A DNA stretch of 64,000 nt, from NCBI GenBank assembly GCA_902763505.1, contig CACWSO010000017.1, positions 1 to 64,000 on the forward strand, given 5' to 3'. Position 1 is the first letter of the stretch, and every line of letters starts with the position of its first letter. The stretch is from an uncultured Eubacteriales bacterium (GTDB lineage: Bacteria; Bacillota; Clostridia; Peptostreptococcales; Anaerovoracaceae). Positions 16,915 through 25,992 of the stretch are shown here, in pieces. The notes beneath the pieces are model-generated. The model was not told where the DNA came from and ran no database searches. It saw nothing but the letters and a program-made list of their open reading frames with translations. Made by a program: the position numbers and the translations under genes.

Positions 16915-18318
16915 ATGATTACAGATAAGAAAAGCCCTTACAGATTAGTTACGGTAGAAGAACTGGCGAAGCTGAGAGAAAGAGAAGATAAGCTGTTCAA
17001 TGAGAGAACACCGAAGAGCCGTGAGGCTTTTGAGAAAGCGCACGAGAACTTACTGGACGGCGTTCCAATGCCTTGGATGGCTGACTGGGGAACGGATCAT
17101 CCTGTTTTCCTGGAAAAAGCAAAGGATCAGAAGTGCTGGGACATCGACGGAAATGAATACATCGATTTCTGCCTGGGAGACACCGGCGCCATGTTCGGTC
17201 ACTCCCCGGACGCGACAGCGAAGACGATTGCAGAGAAGGCGTATCAGGGAATCACAACAATGATGCCGACGCTGGACTCACTTGAAATCGGCAAAGAACT
17301 GAGCAAGAGATTCGGCCTTCCGACCTGGCAGGTTGCAATGACAGCAACAGAAGCGAACAGATATGTCATCCGTAATGCAAGAACGCTGACTGGTCGTCCT
17401 AAGATTCTGGTGATGCAGGAATGCTATCACGGAAGTCTTGACGAAACCCTGCCGCACATCGGTGATGACGGCAAGCTCTGCCTGCGTTCACATTTTGATT
17501 CCAATCCTGGTCTGCCGAAGGATCAACTGACGAGAGTTGTTGAATTCAACGATCTGGAAGCTATGGAAAGGGAACTGGCCCATGAGGATGTTGCAGCTGT
17601 TCTGCTGGAGCCCGTCATGACCAACTGCGGCATGGTCCTTCCTGATGAAGGATATCTCGACGGTGTGCGCAGCCTTTGCGATAAATACGGTTCCTATATG
17701 ATCATCGATGAAACACATACTCTTTCAGAAGGATACGGCGGGTATACGAGAGCTCATAATCTGAAGCCGGATTTCGTAACGCTCGGCAAGTCCATCGCAG
17801 GAGGAATTCCGATTTCCGTTTACGGATTTACAAAGGAAATCACTGACAAAATCGGAGAGACCTATGGTAACGGCGGCGTTTCCGACCCGATGGGAATCGG
17901 CGGAACACTGGCAGCAAATCAGTTTGCCATTGCATGCATGAGAACACAGCTGGCAGAAGTTGCAACCGAGGAAGCCTTTGAGAGAATGTTTGCAGGCCTC
18001 GACAGACTGGCGAAAGGTCTGGAAGCGGTTCTGTCAAAGCATAACGTACCGTGGAGTCTGACGCGTTCCGGCGCCAGATGCGAGCTTCAGTTCATGCCGA
18101 CGATGCCAATCAACGGAACAGATGCGAAGAACAACTTCGACTGGGATCTCATGTACTACACACACCTTTATCTGCACAACCGCGGTATTATTATCACACC
18201 GTTCCACAACATGATGCTCGTATCACCAGTGACGACGGATGAAGATATTGACCGCCTGATCCAGGGATGGGATAATTGTATTGCAGAGTTAGCGGAAATC
18301 GGCACATACAATAGATAA
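16915..18318 (+). CDS. Class III aminotransferase (glutamate-1-semialdehyde aminomutase-like)
   Basis: This 467-residue PLP enzyme has the class III layout. Cofactor-binding Asp265 lies in MIIDETHT and the Schiff-base lysine is Lys292 in FVTLGKSIAGG, with HGSLDE and VLLEPVMTNCG nearby. Its N-terminal extension and overall blocks resemble the glutamate-1-semialdehyde aminomutase group, but no heme genes are near. Catabolic transamination of an amine or amino alcohol fits the context better. The start at 16915 follows AGGAGG by 9 bases; the frame upstream of it lies in the promoter region. An SDR follows after 15 bases, suggesting sequential steps: amine to aldehyde or ketone, then redox. Confidence 0.88.
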   Translation: MITDKKSPYRLVTVEELAKLREREDKLFNERTPKSREAFEKAHENLLDGVPMPWMADWGTDHPVFLEKAKDQKCWDIDGNEYIDFCLGDTGAMFGHSPDATAKTIAEKAYQGITTMMPTLDSLEIGKELSKRFGLPTWQVAMTATEANRYVIRNARTLTGRPKILVMQECYHGSLDETLPHIGDDGKLCLRSHFDSNPGLPKDQLTRVVEFNDLEAMERELAHEDVAAVLLEPVMTNCGMVLPDEGYLDGVRSLCDKYGSYMIIDETHTLSEGYGGYTRAHNLKPDFVTLGKSIAGGIPISVYGFTKEITDKIGETYGNGGVSDPMGIGGTLAANQFAIACMRTQLAEVATEEAFERMFAGLDRLAKGLEAVLSKHNVPWSLTRSGARCELQFMPTMPINGTDAKNNFDWDLMYYTHLYLHNRGIIITPFHNMMLVSPVTTDEDIDRLIQGWDNCIAELAEIGTYNR

Positions 18319-18333
18319 TCGGGAGAAAACAAT

Positions 18334-19128
18334 ATGAAGTTTGTTGATTTTGAGAACCGTGTCTGCCTCGTAACAGGGGCAGGCAGCCCGACGGGTATCG
18401 GTTTCAACACAGCAAAAATTCTTGGCGGTCTTGGAGGCAAGATCGCCATTGTTGCTACAACGGATCGGATCTATGAGCGGGCAGAAGAACTGAAGGTGGA
18501 AGGAATCGATGCCAAAGGATATATCGCAGATCTCATGGACCGGGAACAGGTGAAAAAACTGGTGGCGGCTGTGACAGAGGAGTTTGGTCAAATCGATGTT
18601 CTGGTCAATAACGCAGGCATGGTTCAGGTGGGAGTGGAAGAAGACTTCTCTGGATTTTTGGACATGACTTATGAAAGTTGGGACGATGCTATTGACCGCA
18701 ATCTGAACATCACCTTCAATGTGACGAAAGAAGTCATGCCGTTCATGGTGGACGCAGGCTACGGCAGAATCGTCAATGTTTCCAGTGTAACAGGACCTGT
18801 CGTCAGTAATCCGGGAGAGGCATCCTATAGCGCAGCAAAAGCCGGCGTTGTCGGTCTTTCCCGCGCTCTTGCCATTGAATTCGGTTCGAATGGAATTACA
18901 GTGAACTGTGTTCTGCCAGGTTGGATCGGTACAGCATCCCAAACAGAAGCGGAAGCAGCAGGCGGATTGAATACGCCGCTGCGCAGAAGTGCTGACGCCA
19001 GAGAAGTGGCGAATGCCATTGTATTTCTGGCATCAGAAGAAGCCTCTTACATTACAGGCGAGAGTCTGTTCGTGGACGGTGGAAATACCATACAGGAATA
19101 CAAAGGCCCTGCAGAACTATATTATTAA
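18334..19128 (+). CDS. Short-chain dehydrogenase/reductase (SDR)
   Basis: This 264-residue SDR has TGAGSPTGIG (residues 15-24), VNNAG near 91-95, and a catalytic Ser followed by YSAAKAG. The residue after the second strand is Thr-rich (VATTDR) rather than Asp, hinting at NADP use. It is 15 bases behind the class III aminotransferase and probably handles the carbonyl or alcohol partner of that reaction. It is not a close copy of the SDR at 5626. Its stop codon overlaps that of the convergent DsrE-like gene by 4 bases. Confidence 0.88.
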   Translation: MKFVDFENRVCLVTGAGSPTGIGFNTAKILGGLGGKIAIVATTDRIYERAEELKVEGIDAKGYIADLMDREQVKKLVAAVTEEFGQIDVLVNNAGMVQVGVEEDFSGFLDMTYESWDDAIDRNLNITFNVTKEVMPFMVDAGYGRIVNVSSVTGPVVSNPGEASYSAAKAGVVGLSRALAIEFGSNGITVNCVLPGWIGTASQTEAEAAGGLNTPLRRSADAREVANAIVFLASEEASYITGESLFVDGGNTIQEYKGPAELYY

Positions 19129-19490
19129 ATGGTCAGCACATGGCGGCCGTTCTGCGTAAGGAGAGTCAGCTTCTGACCCCAGCGGATCGTTTCGATGTTT
19201 TCCTTGTTAAGGGCATCTGTCAGCCCCAGAATATTAGAGCAGCTGATACAAGCCGAGAATTCAACGCCCGCGTCGCGGGCGAATTCCATTTCTGTACGGA
19301 CTTCTTCATTTTCAAAAATCAGTTTCTGAGGCGCTCCCCACAGGACGACAGTGACTTTATCCCACCAGTTGTTCAGCAGGGAATTCTTCGCATACATCAT
19401 GACCATGTTCGCGGAAGTCGCAGGATCCGCATTGGTCCAGATGATGTGCAGATGTCTGTCGCTGACTTCTTCTATGTTATGAAAAGACAT
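19125..19490 (-). CDS. DsrE-like family protein
   Basis: This 121-residue small soluble protein has the DsrE/F-like alpha-beta pattern: LHIIWTNADP, then VTVVLWGAPQKLI, and CISCSNILG with two cysteines that could be redox or sulfur-carrying. The start at 19490 (MSFHN) has AGGAGG 7 bases upstream; earlier in-frame ATGs are too close to or ahead of it. It converges on the SDR with overlapping stops. Relatives act in sulfur relay or are of unknown function. No sulfur-transfer partner is adjacent. Confidence 0.65.
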   Translation of the reverse strand: MSFHNIEEVSDRHLHIIWTNADPATSANMVMMYAKNSLLNNWWDKVTVVLWGAPQKLIFENEEVRTEMEFARDAGVEFSACISCSNILGLTDALNKENIETIRWGQKLTLLTQNGRHVLTI

Positions 19491-19604
19491 GTTCATTCCT
19501 CCTGTTTTCAAAGATGACTTCTATTACATGTTGATTATATCTTCAATGCATGAGATTACAAAGAAATATCTCGTGCGGTGATGATTTCATGGTATGATAA
19601 TTTT

Positions 19605-20399
19605 ATGAAACACCTGATTACCGAATTCATCGAAAACTACATAAAGGAATACCAGAGCAGAGAGTCCATCGCGACAGAATACGGACAGCCTCTGGTCGGG
19701 TTTGCTGACGCGCATCACCCGTATATTCAGAACCTCACGGAACTGATCAGCCCGACCCATGCTTTGCCGCAGGATGTGCTGCCGGATGCGAGCATTATCG
19801 TTGCCTATTATATACCATTCACGGAGAAACTGGCGAAGACGAACAGAATCGAAGGAATCATGGCTTCTCCGGAATGGGCCAGAGGTTACGAGGAGACAAA
19901 TGCGCTCTTCGCAGAGCTCAACAACGCCCTGATACAGTACATAAGCGCAAATGCAGGAAAAGCTGGCATATCACCGAAGGCAGCTACTTTTAGCGAAACC
20001 GATTTGATCAGTGACTGGTCCCAGCGGCATATTGCTTATGCGGCAGGACTTGGAACATTCGGAGTGAATAATATGCTTATCACAAAAGATGGATGTTGCG
20101 GTCGGTACAGCTCCGTGATTACCAATCTTGATTTGGTTCCGGATGCTCCCGCAGAAGGGGAGAACTGTCTATATAAAAAGAATGGCTCCTGTGGAATCTG
20201 CATGAAGAACTGTCCGGCAGGCGCACTGATGCCGGATGCATTCAACAGATTCAAATGCTATGAAATCTGTATGGAAAATGCGAAAGTGTACACACAGTTC
20301 GGAAGTTCCTATCTCAATGAAGAAGGAACAGAAGCGAATAGCGAGGGAAGCGATGTCTGCGGTAAATGCATCACCGGGTCCCCATGCGCATTCTGGTAA
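19605..20399 (+). CDS. Epoxyqueuosine reductase-like 4Fe-4S protein
   Basis: This protein of about 264 residues resembles the catalytic and ferredoxin parts of QueG-like reductases, but is shorter than QueG (about 350-380). Cysteine clusters CGICMKNCPAG, CYEIC and CGKCITGSPC can bind Fe-S clusters. The block AAGLGTFGVNNMLITKDG is typical of this family. The ATG at 19605 is chosen as the first that preserves the family N-terminus; there is no strong ribosome site. Members annotated as epoxyqueuosine reductase outside tRNA loci often have other, unknown reductase roles, so I do not assign queG. Confidence 0.75.
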   Translation: MKHLITEFIENYIKEYQSRESIATEYGQPLVGFADAHHPYIQNLTELISPTHALPQDVLPDASIIVAYYIPFTEKLAKTNRIEGIMASPEWARGYEETNALFAELNNALIQYISANAGKAGISPKAATFSETDLISDWSQRHIAYAAGLGTFGVNNMLITKDGCCGRYSSVITNLDLVPDAPAEGENCLYKKNGSCGICMKNCPAGALMPDAFNRFKCYEICMENAKVYTQFGSSYLNEEGTEANSEGSDVCGKCITGSPCAFW

Positions 20400-20405
20400 A
20401 AAGAA

Positions 20406-20924
20406 TCATAGGTATGACGGCAGTATTAGAATTGCAAAGAAAAGGATTACAGCGATGACGGCGATGACACCAATCATCTTGTGTTTTTTATTCACGGCGA
20501 GCGCGATACTGGTTTCCTGATTTATGAGATGTTTACCATCGACAATAAGACGATAGACGCAGTATTTTTTTGCTGCGTTTTTTTCAGGATCTTCAAAAAC
20601 ACACTCTACTTCAGGTCCGTCGATGGTGTGGGCGTAGACCGTGTCTCCATCAAAACAAAGATCCCATGCGAGAGGGTGAGGGATGATGCCGTATTGCTCA
20701 CTGCTTTTACCGCTGATTTTCGCGATGAACGCTAAAATCCTATCGATATGGATCGATTTACGGATATGATCCACATTCTTTCGCATGGCTGTTCTGGTCA
20801 CAGTATGACCGGCAGCACTGCCGCCGCCGGTGATTCCGGTAGGCCGGTCCGTAATATGTTCCAGATTCTGTTTGGCTCTGGCTGCAGATTGTCTTGATTC
20901 TTCTAACAACTTTTCTGAAAACAT
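20406..20924 (-). CDS. Hypothetical tail-anchored membrane protein
   Basis: This 172-residue protein of unknown family has a mostly soluble N-terminal region with a helical start, a Gly-rich turn (ITGGGSAAGH), and one hydrophobic helix at the extreme C-terminus (about 149-171). It is probably anchored in the membrane with the bulk in the cytosol. An AGGAGA site lies 7 bases before the start. It follows the M24 peptidase on the same strand by about 45 bases and may be part of that transcript. Confidence 0.7.
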   Translation of the reverse strand: MFSEKLLEESRQSAARAKQNLEHITDRPTGITGGGSAAGHTVTRTAMRKNVDHIRKSIHIDRILAFIAKISGKSSEQYGIIPHPLAWDLCFDGDTVYAHTIDGPEVECVFEDPEKNAAKKYCVYRLIVDGKHLINQETSIALAVNKKHKMIGVIAVIAVILFFAILILPSYL

Positions 20925-20968
20925 CAGTCATTCTCCTATCGCATACTCATCACTTAGTTAAATACCAG

Positions 20969-22819
20969 TTAGATACTTGCAGTTGCCAAACGCAGCCACT
21001 CGCATTCTTCCTCATTCAGATGAGGGGCAATCTTTTGATATACGGTTTCGTGATACTGATTCAGGTATTCAATTTCATCAGGCTGCATCTGCTCTATGTT
21101 GATGCCGTCCAAATCAAATGGAACCAGCGTTACTTCTTCAAACTCCAGGAACTTGCCGTAGTCGGTTTCTCCGGCAGAAACAGTCAGAAGCAGGCTCTCA
21201 TGTCTGATTCCAAACGCTCCTTCTTCATAGTATCCCGGTTCGTCAGAAGTCAGCATGCCGATTTCAAACGGAGGCATCGGCGGAATCATATCCCGCTCAT
21301 CCCAGTAGATTTCATTGGGATCTTCGTGGACATTGAGATAATGCCCAACGCCGTGACCGGTGCTGTGACGATAATCCAGTCCCATCTGCCAGAGCGGTTC
21401 ATGAGCCAGGTAGTCCAGATTGGCGCCGCTTAGTCCTTCCGGGAATCTGGCTCTTGCCAGATTGATGTGTCCACGTAGAACGGCGGTGAAAAGCGTCTTT
21501 TCCTGTTCAGTCAGTGGACCCAGCACGATAGTGCGGGTGATATCTGTCGTGCCATCCAAATACTGCCCGCCGGAATCAATCAGAACCATACCATAAGGTT
21601 CAAGTGCTGCATCGCTCTCAGGTGTCGCGCAGTAGTGCACAATGGCCGCATGCGGACCGTATCCGACGATTGCTTCGAAACTGTCGCCCATAAACAGGTC
21701 TTGCTCTGCACGGAACTCGTGGAGCTTCTCCGCAGCAGAGATTTCGGTGATTACATCGGCATCTTCGTCCCTGCAGACATTTGCGCCTGCGGCGGCTGCT
21801 TTTGCTGCGACAGTCTTCAGCCAATAGAGAAACTTGCACATGGCCACGCCATCCTTCAAATGGGCAGAGTGGACACCTTCCATCTCGACCGGATTTTTGA
21901 CAGCCTTTCTCTTCATGACTGGGTTGTAGTCGTTAATTACCTTGGTGTCCTTTTGCAGAGACTGAAGAATCAGCTCACTGCAGGTTTCGCGGTCCAGAAG
22001 GACAGGTCCGCAGATGGTCTTAAGTGCTTCGTAGAAAGAATCATATGGTAGCAGCTCCACGCCGTCGCCGCGCAATAATTCCTTGAGTTCCGGTGCAAAG
22101 GCATTCGCGTTCGCAAAGAGCTTCACGCTGTCTTTTGTTAGAATCACAAAGGAGAAGAACACCGGGTTGCACATGACATCGCTGCCCCGCAGATTCGTAA
22201 ACCACGCAATGTCACTGAGCTGTGTCAGAACAAGTGCTTCTGCGCCTGCTTTCTCCATGTCCTCCCGGATCAACTTTATTTTTTCTGCACGCGGCACACC
22301 GGCGTACTGAATAGGATAGTCAAAGACATCATTGAATTCTGCGACTGGACGGTCCGCCCAGATTTCGCCGATCAGGTCCAGGTCTGTGCGCAGATTGAAA
22401 CCTCCCACGGAAGTATCCGTGCGCAGTTTGTCCGCCCAGGCGCTGCTGACCAGACGTCCATCGACGCAGATGGTGCTGCCTCTCTGCAACTTTTGCATCA
22501 GATACGCATGGACTTTTATTGTGTCCGGCAGGCCTTGTTTGTACAGGGTGATACCGCTTCCCGCAAGCTGGTCTGCCGCCTGCAGAAAGTACCGGCTGTC
22601 CGTCCAAAGACCGGCGTCATTCATGGTGATGACGGCCGTGCCCGCGGAGCCGGTAAAGCCTGTGATGAATTCTCTTGTTTTATAATGATCGCTCGTGTAC
22701 TCCGACATGTGCGGGTCACCAGTCGGGACAATGCACGCATCGATTGCCTTTGCGCGCATAAGCTCCCGCAGAGCGATGAGCCTGTCTGGTACAGAGTGAT
22801 TTGATGTAACGATAGTCAT
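20969..22819 (-). CDS. Xaa-Pro aminopeptidase-like M24B peptidase
   Basis: This 616-residue metallopeptidase has two creatinase-like N-terminal domains followed by the pita-bread catalytic fold. Metal ligands are visible in LIDSGGQYLDGTTDITR (two Asp), HSTGHGVGHYLNVHE (His) and TSDEPGYYEEG with IRHESLL (Glu). It releases N-terminal residues next to proline. The start at 22819 follows a GGAG site; the frame extends only 4 residues further upstream. The gene lies 29 bases downstream of an APC-type permease on the same strand, suggesting coupled uptake and breakdown of proline-containing peptides or a related amino compound. Confidence 0.9.
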   Translation of the reverse strand: MTIVTSNHSVPDRLIALRELMRAKAIDACIVPTGDPHMSEYTSDHYKTREFITGFTGSAGTAVITMNDAGLWTDSRYFLQAADQLAGSGITLYKQGLPDTIKVHAYLMQKLQRGSTICVDGRLVSSAWADKLRTDTSVGGFNLRTDLDLIGEIWADRPVAEFNDVFDYPIQYAGVPRAEKIKLIREDMEKAGAEALVLTQLSDIAWFTNLRGSDVMCNPVFFSFVILTKDSVKLFANANAFAPELKELLRGDGVELLPYDSFYEALKTICGPVLLDRETCSELILQSLQKDTKVINDYNPVMKRKAVKNPVEMEGVHSAHLKDGVAMCKFLYWLKTVAAKAAAAGANVCRDEDADVITEISAAEKLHEFRAEQDLFMGDSFEAIVGYGPHAAIVHYCATPESDAALEPYGMVLIDSGGQYLDGTTDITRTIVLGPLTEQEKTLFTAVLRGHINLARARFPEGLSGANLDYLAHEPLWQMGLDYRHSTGHGVGHYLNVHEDPNEIYWDERDMIPPMPPFEIGMLTSDEPGYYEEGAFGIRHESLLLTVSAGETDYGKFLEFEEVTLVPFDLDGINIEQMQPDEIEYLNQYHETVYQKIAPHLNEEECEWLRLATASI

Positions 22820-22848
22820 GATAATCTCCAAAGTGTCACGATTTTTTA

Positions 22849-24531
22849 TTATCTTCCCGGAACATCGCCAGGGCGGACGTCAAACAGTCCTCTGGCAGGA
22901 GGGTCGACTTTTTTACCGATTGCAATCATGATCAGGCTCACAATGGTTGCGATGATTCCGCCAACCCTGGCGACTTTGATCATCAGCCAGAAGTTGCCGA
23001 TCAGAGTTCCTTCACCATACAAATCCAGATAGTACTCCGGACCCCAGGCACCTTCATACCAAGCCAGGAAGAAGGAGCCTACGATTGCGTAGAGACCGAA
23101 GGCCAGAATGTAGACGCCGAACCTGGTGATGTCTCCCTTTGCCAAACGAGTCTTCGGGTTGATCGGATAGCGCTCCGGATTATCAACGTACAGACCGCCG
23201 TAGATCCACTTGAACGCAATGTAGAAGAGAACCGCGGATCCGATGGAAACGAAGCCCAGCAGGAAGTACTCGGTTCCGTTGACCAAAAGCGCAATGACGG
23301 TGATGATCATAGGGAGCACACCGTACAGATAGATCTTCGCCTTTGGCCCCTTGATGTACCAGCAGTTCCGCTCTTCGACCGGATACTTTTTGCGGATGAC
23401 CAGAAGGGACAGGCTCAATGTAACATATACGATCAGCATCAGCGGCGCTGTGATGATCATCAGTGTTGTAAAATCAAAGTTCATCATGATGACGACCATG
23501 ATAGCAAGCAGCATGATGGAGAGAACCGGAAGGCCGCTCTTTGGACTCGTCTTGGCGAGGAATTTCGGTGACAGGTGATCGTCAGCGATCACGAAGAATG
23601 CACGGGAGCCTGATGCAATGTAAGCATTGAAAATAGCCATCTGAGAAAGAATTGCAACGACCAGGAAACCAACGCCCCATCCATAGCCGAGGCACTGTCC
23701 AAGAACATCGCCGTAGCCGATGCCATCTGTTGCCCATTCATCCCAAGGACCGACGGAAACGATTCCGGCAAGAGTCGGAAGAATATAGCTGAGTGCGATG
23801 ACTGGCATAACAAGGCGGAATCCCTTCGGAATTACTTCCGGGTTTTCGATTTCACCACCCATATTGGAGATGCTCTCGTAACCGCAGTACATCCAGATGA
23901 CGATGCAGATGCTGCCTCCTAAGCTGTCGACCCAGGACTGTCCTTCCGGTGTGAACGGAACCATTGGATTGTAAGTCCAATGGGTCAGCCCTACGATTGT
24001 AACTAGTGCAAAGGCAAGAAGAATCAGGATCGAGAAAACAGTGTTGACCCAGGATACATCTGATAAGCCTTTGAGGTTCAATGCGACGAAGATCGCAACG
24101 ATCAGGAACTGCACGATAAATCTCGTGACAGGATCCTGCAGGGCAGGAACGAATTTAGAAGCGTAGTCCGTGATCAGGACGATGTATACGGAAAGACCCA
24201 GATAGCAGTTCATGATGCCCCACCAACTGGTGCAGAATCCCCAGAATTCACCGAGAGCTTCCTTGACCCAGATATAGATACCGCCCTCTGACGGCATGAT
24301 GGCACTGAGTTCCGAAACGATCTGCGAAATAGGGTACGCCCAAATGACTGCGAAGATAACCAGCATGACTAGTGTGAAGCCAGGACCGCTGAGGGGGATC
24401 ATATCTTCGATGCCAAAAGCACCCGCTGCGGTCAGGCAGAAGAGCATACCAGCCATTCTGATTGGTGTCATTTTAACTTTTTTCAGGTTGTCGACCTGCT
24501 TGACAGGTCCTTGTTGATTGATGTTTTCCAT
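22849..24531 (-). CDS. APC-superfamily amino acid permease
   Basis: This 560-residue membrane transporter has about twelve to fourteen hydrophobic helices. The first helices carry the APC hallmark: MLFCLTAAGAFGIEDM followed by GPGFTLVML, and SELSAIMPSEGGIYIWV. It likely imports an amino acid or amine by antiport or proton coupling; the substrate cannot be read out. The C-terminal 90 residues are longer than in the shortest family members and include two more helices. The GAGGA ribosome site precedes the ATG. It is first in an apparent operon with the M24 peptidase and the tail-anchored protein. Confidence 0.88.
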   Translation of the reverse strand: MENINQQGPVKQVDNLKKVKMTPIRMAGMLFCLTAAGAFGIEDMIPLSGPGFTLVMLVIFAVIWAYPISQIVSELSAIMPSEGGIYIWVKEALGEFWGFCTSWWGIMNCYLGLSVYIVLITDYASKFVPALQDPVTRFIVQFLIVAIFVALNLKGLSDVSWVNTVFSILILLAFALVTIVGLTHWTYNPMVPFTPEGQSWVDSLGGSICIVIWMYCGYESISNMGGEIENPEVIPKGFRLVMPVIALSYILPTLAGIVSVGPWDEWATDGIGYGDVLGQCLGYGWGVGFLVVAILSQMAIFNAYIASGSRAFFVIADDHLSPKFLAKTSPKSGLPVLSIMLLAIMVVIMMNFDFTTLMIITAPLMLIVYVTLSLSLLVIRKKYPVEERNCWYIKGPKAKIYLYGVLPMIITVIALLVNGTEYFLLGFVSIGSAVLFYIAFKWIYGGLYVDNPERYPINPKTRLAKGDITRFGVYILAFGLYAIVGSFFLAWYEGAWGPEYYLDLYGEGTLIGNFWLMIKVARVGGIIATIVSLIMIAIGKKVDPPARGLFDVRPGDVPGR

Positions 24532-24638
24532 AATGTTTCCTCGCTGTTTGATAACTGTATGATGACATCAATCATTATACTACTTTAAGCTAAAAAAGTG
24601 GATGTAAATAAAAAGGCAAGCAGAAAAAAACAAATAGC

Positions 24639-24673
24639 GCTGGAAGTTGACCATTGACGGGTTCGCTTCCAGC
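24639..24673 (-). terminator. Terminator after the minus-strand GNAT gene
   Basis: GCTGGAAG (24639-24646) and CTTCCAGC (24666-24673) form an 8-bp stem. On the minus strand it is followed within about 10 bases by a run of T. It ends the acetyltransferase transcript (24707-25261). Confidence 0.65.
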
Positions 24674-24706
24674 ACCTTTTGCATCGGTTGGTTTCAAATA
24701 ATCCTT

Positions 24707-25261
24707 TTACAATTGTTTGCTCAGGATATGTCGCACAGCGCCTTCATAGAGAGGCTTCGTTTCAATGATTGTATATCCTGAATTGATGAAGTTTGCCAGG
24801 CTGTAGTCGTTGCCCGGCGCAATGGTGACCAGTGCCTCAGCTGCACCTGCGCGCAATGCTTCCTCCTCACGGAGGGTGACAAACTGCTTCTGCAGTCCAT
24901 AGCCACGGAACTCGTCATCCACTAGGGATATCTCCATGGAGACACATTTAGCCTGCCGTTCTTCCGGGAAACCGACATATGTGCCATAGTTACGGTATGA
25001 AATGCGGTTTGCGATCATCATCGTGAACGCGATAAGTCTGTCGTTGACGTATGTTCCGAAACAATAATCTTCAAGAATGGACTCATGGATGTTTTCTTCC
25101 GGTACGATTGCATAAAGATCCGGATTGCCAATGTCCTCATATACCTTTTGCTGCAATTCCATAATGTCAGAGAGGTCAGCTTCCGTGCATCTGCGGATCA
25201 GAAAGTCCTGTTTCTGACCCGATTTCCGCGACAAAGTTATTGTCTTAGGATATTCACACAT
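24707..25261 (-). CDS. GNAT-family N-acetyltransferase
   Basis: This is a 184-residue acetyltransferase. The acetyl-CoA loop is present as FRGYGLQKQF, preceded by a beta strand with MEISLVDDE, and followed by APGNDYSLANFINSGY, the usual C-terminal half of the fold. The start has AAGGAG upstream. A paralogue lies divergently at 25394. The two share the ELQ region, RGxGLQ, an N-x-Y-S block and the LY-x-G ending. The substrate is unknown. Confidence 0.85.
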   Translation of the reverse strand: MCEYPKTITLSRKSGQKQDFLIRRCTEADLSDIMELQQKVYEDIGNPDLYAIVPEENIHESILEDYCFGTYVNDRLIAFTMMIANRISYRNYGTYVGFPEERQAKCVSMEISLVDDEFRGYGLQKQFVTLREEEALRAGAAEALVTIAPGNDYSLANFINSGYTIIETKPLYEGAVRHILSKQL

Positions 25262-25340
25262 AGCGTTCTCCTTTTACGTTTTAATTTTATAAAATTATAA
25301 CGCATTAAAGTAAAAAATGAAAGAAAATTATTAATTTTCA

Positions 25341-25349
25341 TGCTATAAT
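25341..25349 (+). promoter_or_regulatory. Extended -10 promoter element
   Basis: TGCTATAAT is a perfect extended -10 box (TGn before TATAAT). It lies 45 bases before the start of the plus-strand GNAT gene. No good -35 box is seen at the usual distance, which is normal for extended -10 promoters. Confidence 0.6.
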
Positions 25350-25393
25350 ACTTTCGTGCATGAAAAACACAAAAAAGAAATGGAGGAAGCATT

Positions 25394-25957
25394 ATGATTC
25401 AGATGCCTTATGATATTGAACTGATGAATGGCCGAGGAGAACCGCAGAAATTCCACATCAGAGAGGCTGACATCAATGATTATGATCTGTTCATGGAACT
25501 TCAGGACATCATCATGGACGCGTTGCCGGACAAGGATATCTATGCACCGTTTACAGATGAGGAGACGATTGACCAGTTGGAAAACGATTGCTGCTGGCTT
25601 GCCTTTGCAGAGAATGGTGATGTGGCGGGAGTATCAGTTTTGAAACCAAGCAACAGAGAAGATCAGAGTTACAACTACGGCCATTACTTCGATTATGATG
25701 AAGAGCATCTCAGCCGCACGGCGTCCTTCGACATGACGATGGTTGTGCCGAAGTATCGGGGACATGGACTGCAGAGGCTTTTCAACAAGATTCGCATCGC
25801 AAAGGCAATCGAGCTCGGAGCGACAGAAGGAATCACATCGATTTCGCCGGAGAATCCGTACAGTTACAATAACTTTTTGATACTCAACTGGGAGATCGTC
25901 GACCGCAGAAAGCTCTATGGCGGCAAAGACAGATATCTGCTGAGAAAAGAATTCTGA
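25394..25957 (+). CDS. GNAT-family N-acetyltransferase (paralogue)
   Basis: This 187-residue acetyltransferase has the acetyl-CoA motif YRGHGLQRLF and the following block SPENPYSYNNFLILNWE. It is clearly related to the divergent neighbour at 24707-25261, sharing the early D-x-x-x-F/I-M-E-L-Q segment, an acidic D/E-N/D-D/Y-C block and the LYGG-x-x-R ending. An internal acidic loop at about 95-105 is its own. GGAGG precedes the ATG and an extended -10 box lies upstream. A terminator follows. The substrate is unknown. Confidence 0.85.
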   Translation: MIQMPYDIELMNGRGEPQKFHIREADINDYDLFMELQDIIMDALPDKDIYAPFTDEETIDQLENDCCWLAFAENGDVAGVSVLKPSNREDQSYNYGHYFDYDEEHLSRTASFDMTMVVPKYRGHGLQRLFNKIRIAKAIELGATEGITSISPENPYSYNNFLILNWEIVDRRKLYGGKDRYLLRKEF

Positions 25958-25969
25958 TGGAATTGAGAG

Positions 25970-25992
25970 CGGCGCCTTGCGGCGCCGTTTTT
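25970..25992. terminator. Terminator between convergent genes
   Basis: CGGCGCC (25970-25976) pairs with GGCGCCG (25981-25987), loop TTGC, followed by T5. It ends the plus-strand GNAT gene. The T tract runs into the stop codon of the minus-strand exonuclease gene. Confidence 0.8.

Noticed and set aside
19605..20399. queG assignment
   Set aside because: The protein is shorter than QueG and no queuosine genes are near; only family-level similarity is claimed.
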